NCBI RefSeq assembly: GCF_965229315.1
Contig: NZ_CBDDJA010000001.1
Coordinates: forward strand, 310,001 to 374,000
Direction of reading: 5' to 3'
Source: Pelomonas sp965229315
Lineage (GTDB): Bacteria; Pseudomonadota; Gammaproteobacteria; Burkholderiales; Burkholderiaceae_C
DNA length: 64,000 bases
Under the pieces are notes generated by a model, which was given only the letters and a program-made list of their open reading frames with translations, ran no database searches and was not told the origin of the DNA. This document shows positions 32,890 to 41,227 of this stretch, in pieces. Position 1 is the first letter of the stretch. Each line of letters opens with the position of its first letter. A program made the translations under genes and the position numbers.

Positions 32890-33363
32890 ATGGCCGCCCT
32901 GCTCCTTGTCTGCACCGCCAACATCTGCCGCTCGCCGATGGCCGAGGCCATCTTCAAGGCCAGGCTCGGCGACGTGTTCAAGACCATCGCCTCCGCCGGC
33001 GTGCACGCCGACCCGCGCGGCGGACCGGTGGACGCGCGCGCCGCGGCGGCGCTGGCACGACACAAGTACAGCCTGGACCGCAAGTGGCGCTCGCGCCGCG
33101 TGGACCTCGAACAACTGGGGAAGTGGGACCTCGTGCTGGCCATGGAGTCCGAGCACGTGGAGGCGCTGCGCAGGAAGGCGGCGCCCGAACATCACGCGCG
33201 CATCCTGATGCTGACCGACTTCGTGCCCGAGCTGGCGGGCCAAGACATCCCCGACCCCTACTTCGGCCCGGCCGCCGGCTTCGACGCCGTCATCGGCATG
33301 ATCGAGCGCGCCGCGGCCAGCCTACAGATGGCGGCCCGCGAAGGGCGGCTCAAGTTCGCCTGA
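32890..33363 (+). CDS. Low-molecular-weight protein tyrosine phosphatase-like protein
   Basis: A 157-residue protein with the P-loop C8-TANIC-R14-S of low-molecular-weight phosphatases near the N-terminus (LLVCTANICRSPMAEAIF) and the general-acid region DIPDPYFG (D122). It should dephosphorylate phosphotyrosine or a related ester; the common Wzb-type role in exopolysaccharide export has no partner kinase here. It starts one base after the rpe stop, so it is co-transcribed with rpe. It ends before a convergent terminator. Confidence 0.88.
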   Translation: MAALLLVCTANICRSPMAEAIFKARLGDVFKTIASAGVHADPRGGPVDARAAAALARHKYSLDRKWRSRRVDLEQLGKWDLVLAMESEHVEALRRKAAPEHHARILMLTDFVPELAGQDIPDPYFGPAAGFDAVIGMIERAAASLQMAAREGRLKFA

Positions 33364-33367
33364 TCCG

Positions 33368-33398
33368 GGGCCTGTTGCCGCGGGAAGCCGACAGGCCC
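33368..33398. terminator. Hairpin between convergent phosphatase and RND genes
   Basis: An 8-bp stem GGGCCTGT/ACAGGCCC encloses a 15-base region in the 38-base gap between converging genes. It has no strong T run and may act in both directions. Confidence 0.5.
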
Positions 33399-33401
33399 TA
33401 A

Positions 33402-36400
33402 CTAGGCCTTGCTGGAGAACTCCGCCACTTCGCGCACATCCGGCCCCTGGCCGCTGAAGCGGTCCAGCGCCAGGTAGATGACCGGCGTGATGTAGAGCGT
33501 CACGGCCTGCGACAGGATCAGGCCACCCACCACGGCCAGGCCCAGTGGCTGGCGCAGTTCGGCGCCGGCGCCCAGGCCCAGCGCGATGGGCAGCGCGCCC
33601 ATCAGCGCGGCCAGCGTGGTCATCAGGATGGGCCGGAAGCGCAGCTCGCAGGCCGAGCGGATGGCCTCGGCCGGCGTCAGACCCTGGCTGCGCTGCGCGT
33701 CCAGCGCGAAGTCGATCATCATGATCGCGTTCTTCTTGACGATGCCGATCAGCATGACGATGCCGATGGTGGCGATGATGGTCAGCTCCATGCCGAACAG
33801 CTGCAGCGTGATGAGCGCCCCCACCGCTGCCGACGGCAGGCCGGCCAGGATGGTGATGGGGTGGATGTAGCTCTCGTACAGCACGCCCAGCAGCACGTAG
33901 ATGACCGCCAGCGCCAGGCCGATCAGCAGCAGCTGGCCGCCCTGCGAATCCTGGAACACCGCCGCGTCGCCGCCGTAGCTGGTGATGATGGTGGACGGCA
34001 GCTTGATCTCGCGGGCATAGCCTTCCAGCGCGCCCGTCGCGTCGCCCAGCGGCACGTTGGGGGCGAGGTTGAAGCTGATGGTGATGGCCTGCAGCTGCCC
34101 CTGGTGGTTGACCGCCGTGGGGCCCAGCGTGCGCTGCACCGTGGCGAAAGCCGTCAGCGGCACCTGCGTGCCGTTGCGGCCGCGCAGGTAGATGCGGTCG
34201 AACGCATCCTCGCTGGCACGGTCGCCATCGCTGGCCTCCATGATGACCTGGTAGGTGTTGCTCTCGGCATAGATGCTGGACACCTGCCGCTCGCCGAAGG
34301 CGTTGTACAGCGCGCTGCGCAGGTCCTGCATCTGCACGCCCAGGATGGAGGCGCGCTCGCGGTCGATGATGAGGCTAGCCTGCAGGCCGCGCAGCTGCGA
34401 GTCGCTGGTCACGTCGCGGAAGCGCTGGTCGGTGCGCAGCTTGTCCTGCAGCTTGACGGCCCAGGAGTTCAGCTCGCCGGCCGACACCGACTGCAGCGTG
34501 TACTGGTAGCGGCTCTTGCTCTGGCGGCCGCCGAGCTGCAGGTTCTGCACCGGGCGCAGGTAGACGGCGATGCCGGGCACCTGGCGGAACTGCTTGCGCA
34601 GGTTCTCCAGCACCTTGGCCATCTCGGGCCGTTCGCCGCGCGCCTTCAGGTTGATGAACATGCGGCCGGTGTTGGTCGCGCCGCCGCCACCGCCGCCGCC
34701 CACCGCCGAGCTGACGGCCGCGACCGACGGGTCGTTGCGCACGATCTCGGCCACGCGGTTCTGCAGCAGCGTCATCGCGGCGAAGGAGATGTCCTCCGAC
34801 GCCTCGGTGCTGGCCTGGATCTGGCCGATGTCCTCTTCGGGGAAGAAGCCCTTGGGGATGGTCACGTAGAACCACACGGTGAGCGCGAAGCTGATGACGG
34901 CCACGCCCAGCACCCACACGCGGTGGCGCAGCGCGATGTCCAGCGTGCGCATGTACGTGCCCAGCACCGCGTTGAAACCACGCTCGAAGGTGCGGCCCAG
35001 CCAGCCTTCCTCGTGCGTGTCGTGGTGCTTGAGCAGGCGGCTGCACAGCATGGGCACCAGCGTCAGCGACACGCCAGCCGACACGAGGATGGACAGCGAC
35101 ACGACGACCGCGAACTCGTGGAACAGCAGGCCGATGACGCCCGGCATGAAGAAGATCGGGATCAGCACCGCGACCAGCGACACCGAGATCGACACGATGG
35201 TGAACGCCATCTCGCGCGCGCCGCGTATGGCCGCGTCGAACGGCGCCATGCCGTCCTCGATGTGGCGGTGGATGTTCTCCAGCATGACGATGGCGTCGTC
35301 CACCACCAGGCCCACGGCCAGCGTGATGCCCAGCAGCGAGATGTTGTCCAGGCTGTAGCCGAGCGCGAACAAGAGCGTCAGCGCACCGATCAGCGAGATG
35401 GGCAGCGACAGCGTCGGGATCAGCGTCGCCACCGCGCGGCGCAGGAACAGGAAGATGACCATCACGACCAGCACCGCCGTCAGCGCCAGCGTGAAGTAGA
35501 CGTCGTGCAGCGACTCGCGGATGGACAGCGAGCGGTCGTTGAGCATGCGCATCTCTATGGACGCGGGCATCTGCGACGCATAGCGCGGCAGCATGGCCTT
35601 GACGGAGTCGACCACCCTGACGGTGTTGGCATCCGGCTGGCGCTGTATGGCCAGCACGATGGACGGCTCGCCCTGGAAGGTCGAGTAGGTCTTGCTCGTC
35701 TCGACGCTGTCCTGCACCTCGGCCACGTCGCTCAGGAACACCGGCGCGCCGTTGCGCGAGGCGACGACGACACGGCCGAACTCGGCCGCGGTCTTGAGCT
35801 GCTTGTTGGCCTGGATGGTCAGCGTCTGGCGCGCGCCGTCGAGCACGCCCACCGGCGTGTTGGCATTGGCCGCGCGCACGGCCGTCTGCAGCTCTTCCAG
35901 CGTGATGTTGCGCTGGTTCAGCAGCTCGTTCTTGACCTTGATGCGCACCGCGAAGCGCTTCTGCCCGAAGATGGACACCTGGGCCACGCCGTCGAGCGTG
36001 GACAGGCCCGGCGACAGCAGGTTCTCGGCGTAGTCGTTCAGCTCGGTCAGGTTGATGGAGGGCGACGTCAGCGCCACCAGCAGCACCGGCGCGTCGGCCG
36101 GGTTGACCTTGCGGTAGCTGGGCGGCGACGTCATCTCCGTCGGCAGCGCGCGCAAGCTGCGGAACAGCGCGGCCTGCACGTCCACGGCCGCCGCGTCGAT
36201 GTTGCGGCTGGGGTCGAACTCCAGCGTCAGCGACGTGTTGCCCAGCGTGTTGGTGGACGAGATCGTCACCAGCCCGGCGATGGTGGAGAACTGCTTCTCC
36301 AGCGGCAGCGCGACGGACGAGGCCATCGTGTCCGGCGAGGCGCCGGGCAGCGAGGCCTGCACGTTGATGATGGGCGTGTTGTACGAGGGCAGCGCCGCCA

Positions 36401-36500
36401 CGGGAATGCGGCTCCACGCCGCCAGGCCGGCGATGACCAGCGCCAGGTTCAGCAGCACGGTCATGACCGGCCGCCGGATGAACAGCTCCGTCAGCTTCAT
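33402..36500 (-). CDS. RND efflux pump permease (MdtB/MuxB-like)
   Basis: A 1032-residue proton-driven inner-membrane exporter of the HAE-1 RND family. It has the twelve-helix, two-large-loop plan, starting MKLTELFIRRPVMTVLLNLALVIAGLAAW. The proton-relay aspartates sit in VGLVVDDAIVMLEN near residue 400. The absence of a phenylalanine-rich AcrB-type pocket and overall similarity place it with MdtB/MdtC-type pumps, though these usually occur as a pair and only one permease is present here. It overlaps the adaptor gene stop by 4 bases (ATGA). No outer-membrane factor follows, so it must borrow one, perhaps the NodT-type protein at 55 kb. Confidence 0.95.
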   Translation of the reverse strand: MKLTELFIRRPVMTVLLNLALVIAGLAAWSRIPVAALPSYNTPIINVQASLPGASPDTMASSVALPLEKQFSTIAGLVTISSTNTLGNTSLTLEFDPSRNIDAAAVDVQAALFRSLRALPTEMTSPPSYRKVNPADAPVLLVALTSPSINLTELNDYAENLLSPGLSTLDGVAQVSIFGQKRFAVRIKVKNELLNQRNITLEELQTAVRAANANTPVGVLDGARQTLTIQANKQLKTAAEFGRVVVASRNGAPVFLSDVAEVQDSVETSKTYSTFQGEPSIVLAIQRQPDANTVRVVDSVKAMLPRYASQMPASIEMRMLNDRSLSIRESLHDVYFTLALTAVLVVMVIFLFLRRAVATLIPTLSLPISLIGALTLLFALGYSLDNISLLGITLAVGLVVDDAIVMLENIHRHIEDGMAPFDAAIRGAREMAFTIVSISVSLVAVLIPIFFMPGVIGLLFHEFAVVVSLSILVSAGVSLTLVPMLCSRLLKHHDTHEEGWLGRTFERGFNAVLGTYMRTLDIALRHRVWVLGVAVISFALTVWFYVTIPKGFFPEEDIGQIQASTEASEDISFAAMTLLQNRVAEIVRNDPSVAAVSSAVGGGGGGGATNTGRMFINLKARGERPEMAKVLENLRKQFRQVPGIAVYLRPVQNLQLGGRQSKSRYQYTLQSVSAGELNSWAVKLQDKLRTDQRFRDVTSDSQLRGLQASLIIDRERASILGVQMQDLRSALYNAFGERQVSSIYAESNTYQVIMEASDGDRASEDAFDRIYLRGRNGTQVPLTAFATVQRTLGPTAVNHQGQLQAITISFNLAPNVPLGDATGALEGYAREIKLPSTIITSYGGDAAVFQDSQGGQLLLIGLALAVIYVLLGVLYESYIHPITILAGLPSAAVGALITLQLFGMELTIIATIGIVMLIGIVKKNAIMMIDFALDAQRSQGLTPAEAIRSACELRFRPILMTTLAALMGALPIALGLGAGAELRQPLGLAVVGGLILSQAVTLYITPVIYLALDRFSGQGPDVREVAEFSSKA

Positions 36501-37738
36501 GGGGCGTTACCGGACGCAGCGGCAGAGGCGGCCGCGGCTGAGGAAGCCGGCGCACCCGCGGCGCGCACGACGGCGGCCTGCAGGCGCAGCGGCGTGCCCG
36601 GCCGCAGGTTCTGCTTGCCGTCCACGACGACCTGCTGGCCCGCTTCCAGCCCGTCCACGACGGCCTGCTCGCCCAGGGTCTGGCGCACCTGCACGGTCAC
36701 CAGCTTGGCGGTGTTGTCCGGCGCGACGACGTAGACCGAGCGCTCCGTGGTGCCGCGCATGATGATGGCGGCCTGCGGCACGACGGTGGCGTCCTTCAGC
36801 GTGCGCAGCGTCACGCGCACCCGCACGTACTGGCCGGGCCACATGGTGTGCGCCTTGTTGTCGAACTCGGCCTTGACCTTGATGGTGCCGGTCGTCGAAT
36901 CGACGAGGTTGTCCACCACCGTCACGCGGCCCTTGACCGGCGCAGCACCGCGAGCGGCGCCGGAGACCGGCAGCGCCTCGGCTTCCAGCGCGCCGCCGCG
37001 GGTGGCGGCCAGCAGATGCCCGAGCTGGCTCTCGGGCACGGTGAAGGCGATGCTGATCGGGTCGAGCTGGGCGATGTTGACCAGCGGCAGCGCGGTCGCG
37101 TTGGCCTGCACCAAGCTGCCGGGGAAGACGCTGACGATGCCCACGCGGCCGCTGATGGGCGCGCGCAGCTCGTTGTAGCTCGTCGTCACCTGCGCGGCCT
37201 GCACGGCGGCCTCGTCGCTCCTGACGAGCGCCTGGCCGGCTTCGAGGTTGGCCTGGGCGGTGTCCAGCGCGCTGCGCGACACGAAGTTCTGCGCCACCAG
37301 TTCCTGCGCACGCTTGAACTGCCGCTCCAGGTCGGCTTGTGCGGCGCGGTCGCGCGCGAGCTGGGCGCGAGCCTTCTCCAGCGACGCGCGGTCGGCGCGG
37401 TCGTCGAAGCGGAACAGCAGCTGGCCCTGCTTCACGTCCTGCCCGTCCTTCACGAGCACCTGGGCCACCGTGCTGGTGGTCTGCGCACGCAGGTCCACGC
37501 TCTGCAGCGCGGTGACGGTGCCGCTGGCCTCCAGGCTGACCGGCACGTCGGCCTGCACCACCTTCACCACGCCCACCATCTGCGGCGGCGGTGCGCTGGC
37601 GGCCTTGCCCGGCGCAGACGCGGCACCCGACGGCGCAGCGTTCGCGTCGGCATCGGACTTGCGCCCGCAACCAGCCAGGCCGAGGGCCACCAAGACGATC
37701 AGGAGGCCGGATAGGCGCAGCGGAAGAGTCGGACGCAT
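36497..37738 (-). CDS. RND efflux periplasmic adaptor lipoprotein (MdtA-like)
   Basis: A 413-residue membrane-fusion protein. The lipobox cysteine is C24 (LGLAGC). It is followed by the barrel-sandwich half LRAQTTSTVAQVLVKDGQDVKQGQLLFRFDDR, an alpha-hairpin of about 80 residues, the second lipoyl half TSYNELRAPISGRVGIVSVFPGSLVQ, and the beta-barrel and membrane-proximal domains. It links the permease with an outer-membrane channel. It is the first gene of a two-gene operon and its last codon overlaps the permease start. It lies 76 bases downstream of psuG on the same strand, a gap with an AT-rich stretch that may hold a promoter. Confidence 0.94.
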   Translation of the reverse strand: MRPTLPLRLSGLLIVLVALGLAGCGRKSDADANAAPSGAASAPGKAASAPPPQMVGVVKVVQADVPVSLEASGTVTALQSVDLRAQTTSTVAQVLVKDGQDVKQGQLLFRFDDRADRASLEKARAQLARDRAAQADLERQFKRAQELVAQNFVSRSALDTAQANLEAGQALVRSDEAAVQAAQVTTSYNELRAPISGRVGIVSVFPGSLVQANATALPLVNIAQLDPISIAFTVPESQLGHLLAATRGGALEAEALPVSGAARGAAPVKGRVTVVDNLVDSTTGTIKVKAEFDNKAHTMWPGQYVRVRVTLRTLKDATVVPQAAIIMRGTTERSVYVVAPDNTAKLVTVQVRQTLGEQAVVDGLEAGQQVVVDGKQNLRPGTPLRLQAAVVRAAGAPASSAAAASAAASGNAP

Positions 37739-37814
37739 GAAGCGGAGCCTGCCAAAAGTAATGGGGATTGACGACAAAAACGGATCAGCTTAACCGCTGA
37801 GTTTTCCTCGTCGA

Positions 37815-38729
37815 TCAAGCGCCGGTCAGGAGCGCCCGTGCCAGGCGCGCGCCGGCCACGGCGTTGTGCTTCACGAGCGCGATGTTGGTCGCCAGGCTGC
37901 GCCCGCCCGTCAGCGCCTTGATGCGCGCCAGCAGGAAGGGCGTGATCGCCTTGCCCTGGATGCCCTGCACGTCCGCCTGCGCCAGCGCGGCGGCCGTGAT
38001 CGCATCGATCTCTTCCAGCGGCATCGCATCGGCAGCCGGCACCGGGTTGCTCACGACGACGCCACCCGACAGCCCCAGCGCCCACTTGGCGCGGATGAAG
38101 CGCGCCTGCGCGTCCGCGCCGTCCATGCGGAAGTCGGCCTTCAGGCCGCTGTCCGGCGTGAAAAAGGCGGCGAAGTTGTCCTGCCCGATGGACAGCACCG
38201 GCACGCCGTGCGTCTCCAGGTACTCCAGCGTCAGCGACAGGTCCAGGATGGACTTGGCACCGGCGCAGACCACCGCCACCGGCGTGCGCGCCAGCTCCTG
38301 CAGGTCGGCCGAGATGTCGAAGCTGTCGGCGCCGCCACGGTGCACGCCGCCGATGCCGCCGGTCACGAAGACCTCGATGCCGGCCAGGTGCGCGCAGATC
38401 ATCGTCGCGGCCACCGTCGTGGCGCCCAGGCGGCCCGTGGCGATGGCATAGGGCAGGTCGCGGCGGCTGAGCTTCATCGCATCGGGCGCCTGGGCGAGCT
38501 GCGTCAGCTCGTCATTCGTGAGCCCCACGCGGATGCGCCCGCCGATGACGGCGATGGTGGCCGGCACGGCGCCTTCGGCGCGGATGATGTCCTCCACCTC
38601 GCGCGCGGTCTCGAGGTTCTGCGGCCACGGCATGCCATGGGCAATGATGGTGGATTCGAGCGCCACGACCGGGCGCCCTTCGGCGCGCGCGGCAGCGACT
38701 TCGGGAGAGAGCTGGATCAGGTCGTTCAT
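37815..38729 (-). CDS. psuG: Pseudouridine-5'-phosphate glycosidase
   Basis: A 304-residue enzyme that splits pseudouridine 5'-phosphate into uracil and ribose 5-phosphate. The family core is unmistakable: PVVALESTIIAHGMPWPQNLETA, PATIAVIGGRIRVGL, KLSRRDLPYAIATGRLGATTVAATM, FVTGGIGGVHRG, and VVCAGAKSILDLSLTLEYLETHGVPV with the catalytic lysine. ATG 38729 is used because it begins the conserved N-terminus; it overlaps the psuK stop by ATGA. It completes a two-gene pseudouridine degradation pathway with the kinase. Confidence 0.95.
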   Translation of the reverse strand: MNDLIQLSPEVAAARAEGRPVVALESTIIAHGMPWPQNLETAREVEDIIRAEGAVPATIAVIGGRIRVGLTNDELTQLAQAPDAMKLSRRDLPYAIATGRLGATTVAATMICAHLAGIEVFVTGGIGGVHRGGADSFDISADLQELARTPVAVVCAGAKSILDLSLTLEYLETHGVPVLSIGQDNFAAFFTPDSGLKADFRMDGADAQARFIRAKWALGLSGGVVVSNPVPAADAMPLEEIDAITAAALAQADVQGIQGKAITPFLLARIKALTGGRSLATNIALVKHNAVAGARLARALLTGA

Positions 38730-39634
38730 CGGGTCGTCAGGAAATCGGGGTTGAGGTCGCCGTGCACGCTGTCCTCGGTCTGCAGCGTCAGCGCAGCCAG
38801 ATCCAGGCCCAGGCGGGCCGCGGCGTCGAAGTCGTCGGGGTCGTTCAGCAGCGAGGCGCACACGCCGGCCGACAGCGCATCGCCGGCACCGGTCACGTCC
38901 ATCACCTCCACCTGCGGCGCGGGCCAGTGGCGCGGCGCGCGCCCGGGCGTGCTGAGCAGCAGCCCGGCCGCGCCCTTGGACACGAGCACGCAGCCCACGC
39001 CGCGCGCATGCAGCGCGTCGAAGGCCTCGTTCGGGTCCGCGGCCACGGTGGCCAGCTCGCCGGCGTTCATGACCAGCAGGTGCAGGCCTTGCAGGTCGTG
39101 CGGCAGCCGCTCCATCTTGGCCTCGGACACGGCCACGCCCACCAGCGGGATGCCGCTGGCGCGCGCCTCGCCCAGCAGCAGCGGCCAGGCGTCGGTCGGC
39201 AGGTTGCCGTCGGCCACGACCAGCGCGGCGCTGGCCCGCAGCGCCTGGCTGGCCGCCAGCGCCCAGGGGTTCAGGCTTTCCACCAGCGGCATCGCCGCCA
39301 GGCCCAGCTCCAGGCTGCCGTCGGGCGCGAGCACGGCGGTGTAGCTGTCGCTGGCGTGGCGGCGCAGCCGGATCACGGCGCGCATGTCGATGCCGACGGT
39401 GGCGGCCTGCTCCAGCAGCATGCGGCCGCCGGCGTCGTCACCGACGGCGGCCACGAGCGACACGGGCAGGCCCAGGCGCGCCAGGTTCTCGGCCACGTTG
39501 CGCACGACGCCGCCGGGCGTCTCGTGCGACTCGCAGGGGTTGGACGATCCATGCAACGACCGCGCGAACAGCTTGAGCTTGCGATCGATGTTGAGGCCGC
39601 CAATGCAGACAATGGGGGCGGCGGGTGAAGTCAT
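38726..39634 (-). CDS. psuK: PfkB-family kinase, probably pseudouridine kinase
   Basis: A 302-residue ribokinase-fold enzyme. Motifs are IVCIGGLNIDRKLKL at the N-terminus, the substrate-binding PGGVVRNVAENLARLGLPVSLVAAVGDD, and the PfkB anion-hole/catalytic signature VMDVTGAGDALSAG near residue 250. The tight overlap with psuG makes pseudouridine the likely substrate, giving the phosphate used by PsuG. TAGAAT sits 6 GC-only bases before the ATG with no ribosome site. It is divergent from gph with 22 bases between, so both starts share one palindromic box. Confidence 0.92.
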   Translation of the reverse strand: MTSPAAPIVCIGGLNIDRKLKLFARSLHGSSNPCESHETPGGVVRNVAENLARLGLPVSLVAAVGDDAGGRMLLEQAATVGIDMRAVIRLRRHASDSYTAVLAPDGSLELGLAAMPLVESLNPWALAASQALRASAALVVADGNLPTDAWPLLLGEARASGIPLVGVAVSEAKMERLPHDLQGLHLLVMNAGELATVAADPNEAFDALHARGVGCVLVSKGAAGLLLSTPGRAPRHWPAPQVEVMDVTGAGDALSAGVCASLLNDPDDFDAAARLGLDLAALTLQTEDSVHGDLNPDFLTTR

Positions 39635-39640
39635 GGCCCG

Positions 39641-39650
39641 ATTCTAGAAA
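39641..39650. promoter_or_regulatory. Shared box TTCTAGAA between psuK and gph
   Basis: The palindrome TTCTAGAA gives TAGAAT on the minus strand, 6 bases before the psuK ATG, and TAGAAAGG on the plus strand, whose AAAGG is 5 bases before the gph TTG. It is a candidate leaderless -10 for psuK and the ribosome site for gph. Confidence 0.45.
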
Positions 39651-39656
39651 GGCACC

Positions 39657-40373
39657 TTGTCATCTCGAAAACCCCTGGCCTGCCTGCTGGACCTGGACGG
39701 CACGCTGGTCGACACGCTGGGCGACTTCGTCGCGGTGCTCAACCTCGTGCTGGCCGAGTTGGGCCAGCCACCGGTGGCGCGGGAGTTCGTCGCGCGCACC
39801 ATCGGCCGCGGCAGCGAGCACCTGATCCGCCAGACGCTGGCCCATGTGGGCGCCAGCGCGGCGCTGTACGACGACGCCTGGGCGCGGTACCAACGCCACT
39901 ACGCGGCCGTGAACGGCGAGCACGCGGCGGTCTACCCCGGCGTGGTCGAAGGGCTGGCGCTGCTGCGCGCGGCCGGCCTGCCGCTGGTCGTGCTGACCAA
40001 CAAGCCCGGCGAACCGGCGCGCGAGCTGCTGCGGCGCAAGGGGCTGAGCGGCTACTTCGTGCACGTCTTCGGCGGCGACGACTTCGCGCGCAAGAAGCCC
40101 GACCCGCTGCCGCTCGTGAAGACCTGCGAGGCGCTGGGCACCCCGCCGGCCGCAACGTGGATGGTGGGCGATTCGCGCAACGATGCCGAGGCCGCCAACG
40201 CGGCGGGCTGCCCGCTGATCCTCGTGACCTACGGCTACAACCACGGCGAGGACATCCGCGCCGTGCCGGCGCTGCAGCACCTCGACCAGCTGGACCAGCT
40301 CCGACTCGATGGACCGCCGCCCATCGCCTGCGGGCCGGGCGACGGGCCTCGGTTCAGCGGCGCGCCTTCTTGA
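39657..40373 (+). CDS. gph: Phosphoglycolate phosphatase-type HAD hydrolase
   Basis: A 238-residue haloacid-dehalogenase phosphatase, most like Gph, which removes phosphate from 2-phosphoglycolate. HAD motif I is D12-L-D14-GTLVDT, motif II is VVLTNKP, and motif III/IV spans KKPDPLPLV and MVGDSRNDAEAA. A small helical cap lies between residues 20 and 90. The start is a TTG with AAAGG upstream; no ATG or GTG is available before motif I. The C-terminal 20 bases overlap the convergent chalcone-isomerase-like gene. It usually sits between rpe and trpE, consistent with the trp genes just downstream. Confidence 0.9.
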   Translation: MSSRKPLACLLDLDGTLVDTLGDFVAVLNLVLAELGQPPVAREFVARTIGRGSEHLIRQTLAHVGASAALYDDAWARYQRHYAAVNGEHAAVYPGVVEGLALLRAAGLPLVVLTNKPGEPARELLRRKGLSGYFVHVFGGDDFARKKPDPLPLVKTCEALGTPPAATWMVGDSRNDAEAANAAGCPLILVTYGYNHGEDIRAVPALQHLDQLDQLRLDGPPPIACGPGDGPRFSGAPS

Positions 40374-40953
40374 TGCCCAGCAGCGCGTCCTTCAGGCCGT
40401 CGTCCGCGGGCTTCTCGCCCAGCCAGATGCGCAGCAGGGCCCCATAGAACTCGGGCTCCTTGATGGGATCGCTGATCAGCGGCTTGCCGTTGAGCTGCAG
40501 CGTGGAGCCGACGCCCGGCACGTAGTCCACCGAGAAGTTGTCGCCGCTGTTGAGCTGCTTGCGGCTGGCGAACACCTCGCTGAGCTTGAGCACGCCGTTG
40601 ATGCACTTGACGAACTCCTCGCGCGGCGCATTGGCTTCCATGCCCTTGGTGAACAGCTTGCCGAGTTCGTTGCCGTCGATGTCGCGCAGCATCTGGATGT
40701 GGATGCGCTTGGGGCCGGGGGCGGCCAGCACCTCGGCCGTGGTGTTGACCTTCGTGGTCAGGTACAGGCCGGCGGTGTAGACCTTGACGACGAACTTGTA
40801 GCGGATGCCCGCACCATTGAGCTGCAGCTTCTGGCCGGCCAGATCGAGGGCGGTGTCGTACTTCACGTTGGCCACGTCGACCGTCTCGGCCCAGGTGGTG
40901 GTGGCAGCCAGGCTTCCCAGGGCCAGGCACGCCGTGACAAGGAATGCGCGCAT
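40354..40953 (-). CDS. Periplasmic chalcone isomerase-like protein
   Basis: A 199-residue exported protein. The signal peptide ends near residue 22 (TTTWAE) and is followed by a chalcone-isomerase-fold domain: LNGAGIRYKFVVKVYTAGLYLT, IHIQMLRDIDGNELGKLFTKGM, and DNFSVDYVPGVGSTLQLNGKPL. Bacterial members are not flavonoid enzymes; the fold binds fatty acids or related molecules and most lack isomerase activity. It lies between gph and the trp leader on the opposite strand, which is an unusual position for this synteny block. Confidence 0.88.
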   Translation of the reverse strand: MRAFLVTACLALGSLAATTTWAETVDVANVKYDTALDLAGQKLQLNGAGIRYKFVVKVYTAGLYLTTKVNTTAEVLAAPGPKRIHIQMLRDIDGNELGKLFTKGMEANAPREEFVKCINGVLKLSEVFASRKQLNSGDNFSVDYVPGVGSTLQLNGKPLISDPIKEPEFYGALLRIWLGEKPADDGLKDALLGIKKARR

Positions 40954-41030
40954 GTTTTGTCTCCGTTTCGTGCCGCGACAACGGCGGCTTCGCGGGCGGG
41001 AGTATGGCGTGGCCGCGTGAAGCCCACTGA

Positions 41031-41036
41031 TACACT
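41031..41036 (+). promoter_or_regulatory. -10-like box TACACT of the trp leader transcript
   Basis: TACACT lies 9 bases before the trpL ATG and no Shine-Dalgarno follows. It is the best -10 candidate in this gap. Use would place the RNA start almost at the leader start codon. Confidence 0.45.
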
Positions 41037-41045
41037 GGACCGATC

Positions 41046-41129
41046 ATGTTCATGGCGCGCAAGCACAACGTCACAGGGTCGAGCGACCGGGGAGCCTGGC
41101 CCTGGCGTCCCTGGGCCATCGTCGATTGA
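41046..41129 (+). CDS. trpL: trp operon leader peptide with three Trp codons
   Basis: A 27-codon open frame, ATG 41046 to TGA 41127-41129, lying 98 bases before the trpE start. Residues 18-23 read WPWRPW, so three TGG codons occur within six codons, far above chance and just before the stop. Its N-terminus (MFMARKHNVTGSSDRGA) is basic and not membrane-like. Nested hairpins follow directly. This is the classic design of transcription attenuation, in which ribosome stalling at scarce Trp-tRNA changes the RNA fold and lets RNA polymerase reach trpE. The frame was missed by length-based gene finding. Confidence 0.85.
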   Translation: MFMARKHNVTGSSDRGAWPWRPWAIVD

Positions 41130-41134
41130 TGCTG

Positions 41135-41196
41135 CTTGGCGCGCCCTGACGCGCACACCTTCGCGTTGCCCGTGCACCAACGGGCGGCACGCCAAG
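41135..41196 (+). promoter_or_regulatory. Attenuator stem-loops between trpL and trpE
   Basis: An outer stem CTTGGCG (41135-41141) pairs with CGCCAAG (41190-41196). Inside are two hairpins, ACGCG/CGCGT (41149-41166) and GCCCGT/ACGGGC (41168-41185). The last is followed by CTTGTCTTTC rather than a clean U run, so termination may be weak or Rho-assisted. The alternating folds fit an attenuator, but which is terminator and which antiterminator needs RNA folding. Confidence 0.65.
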
Positions 41197-41227
41197 CCCT
41201 GAGACTTGTCTTTCAAGGTTTGACGTC

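Noticed and set aside
33861..36734. A 957-codon open frame on the plus strand
   Set aside because: It lies antisense to the RND permease and adaptor genes, reads as low-complexity His/Arg/Gln/Val-rich text and has no domain. It is a by-product of high GC content.
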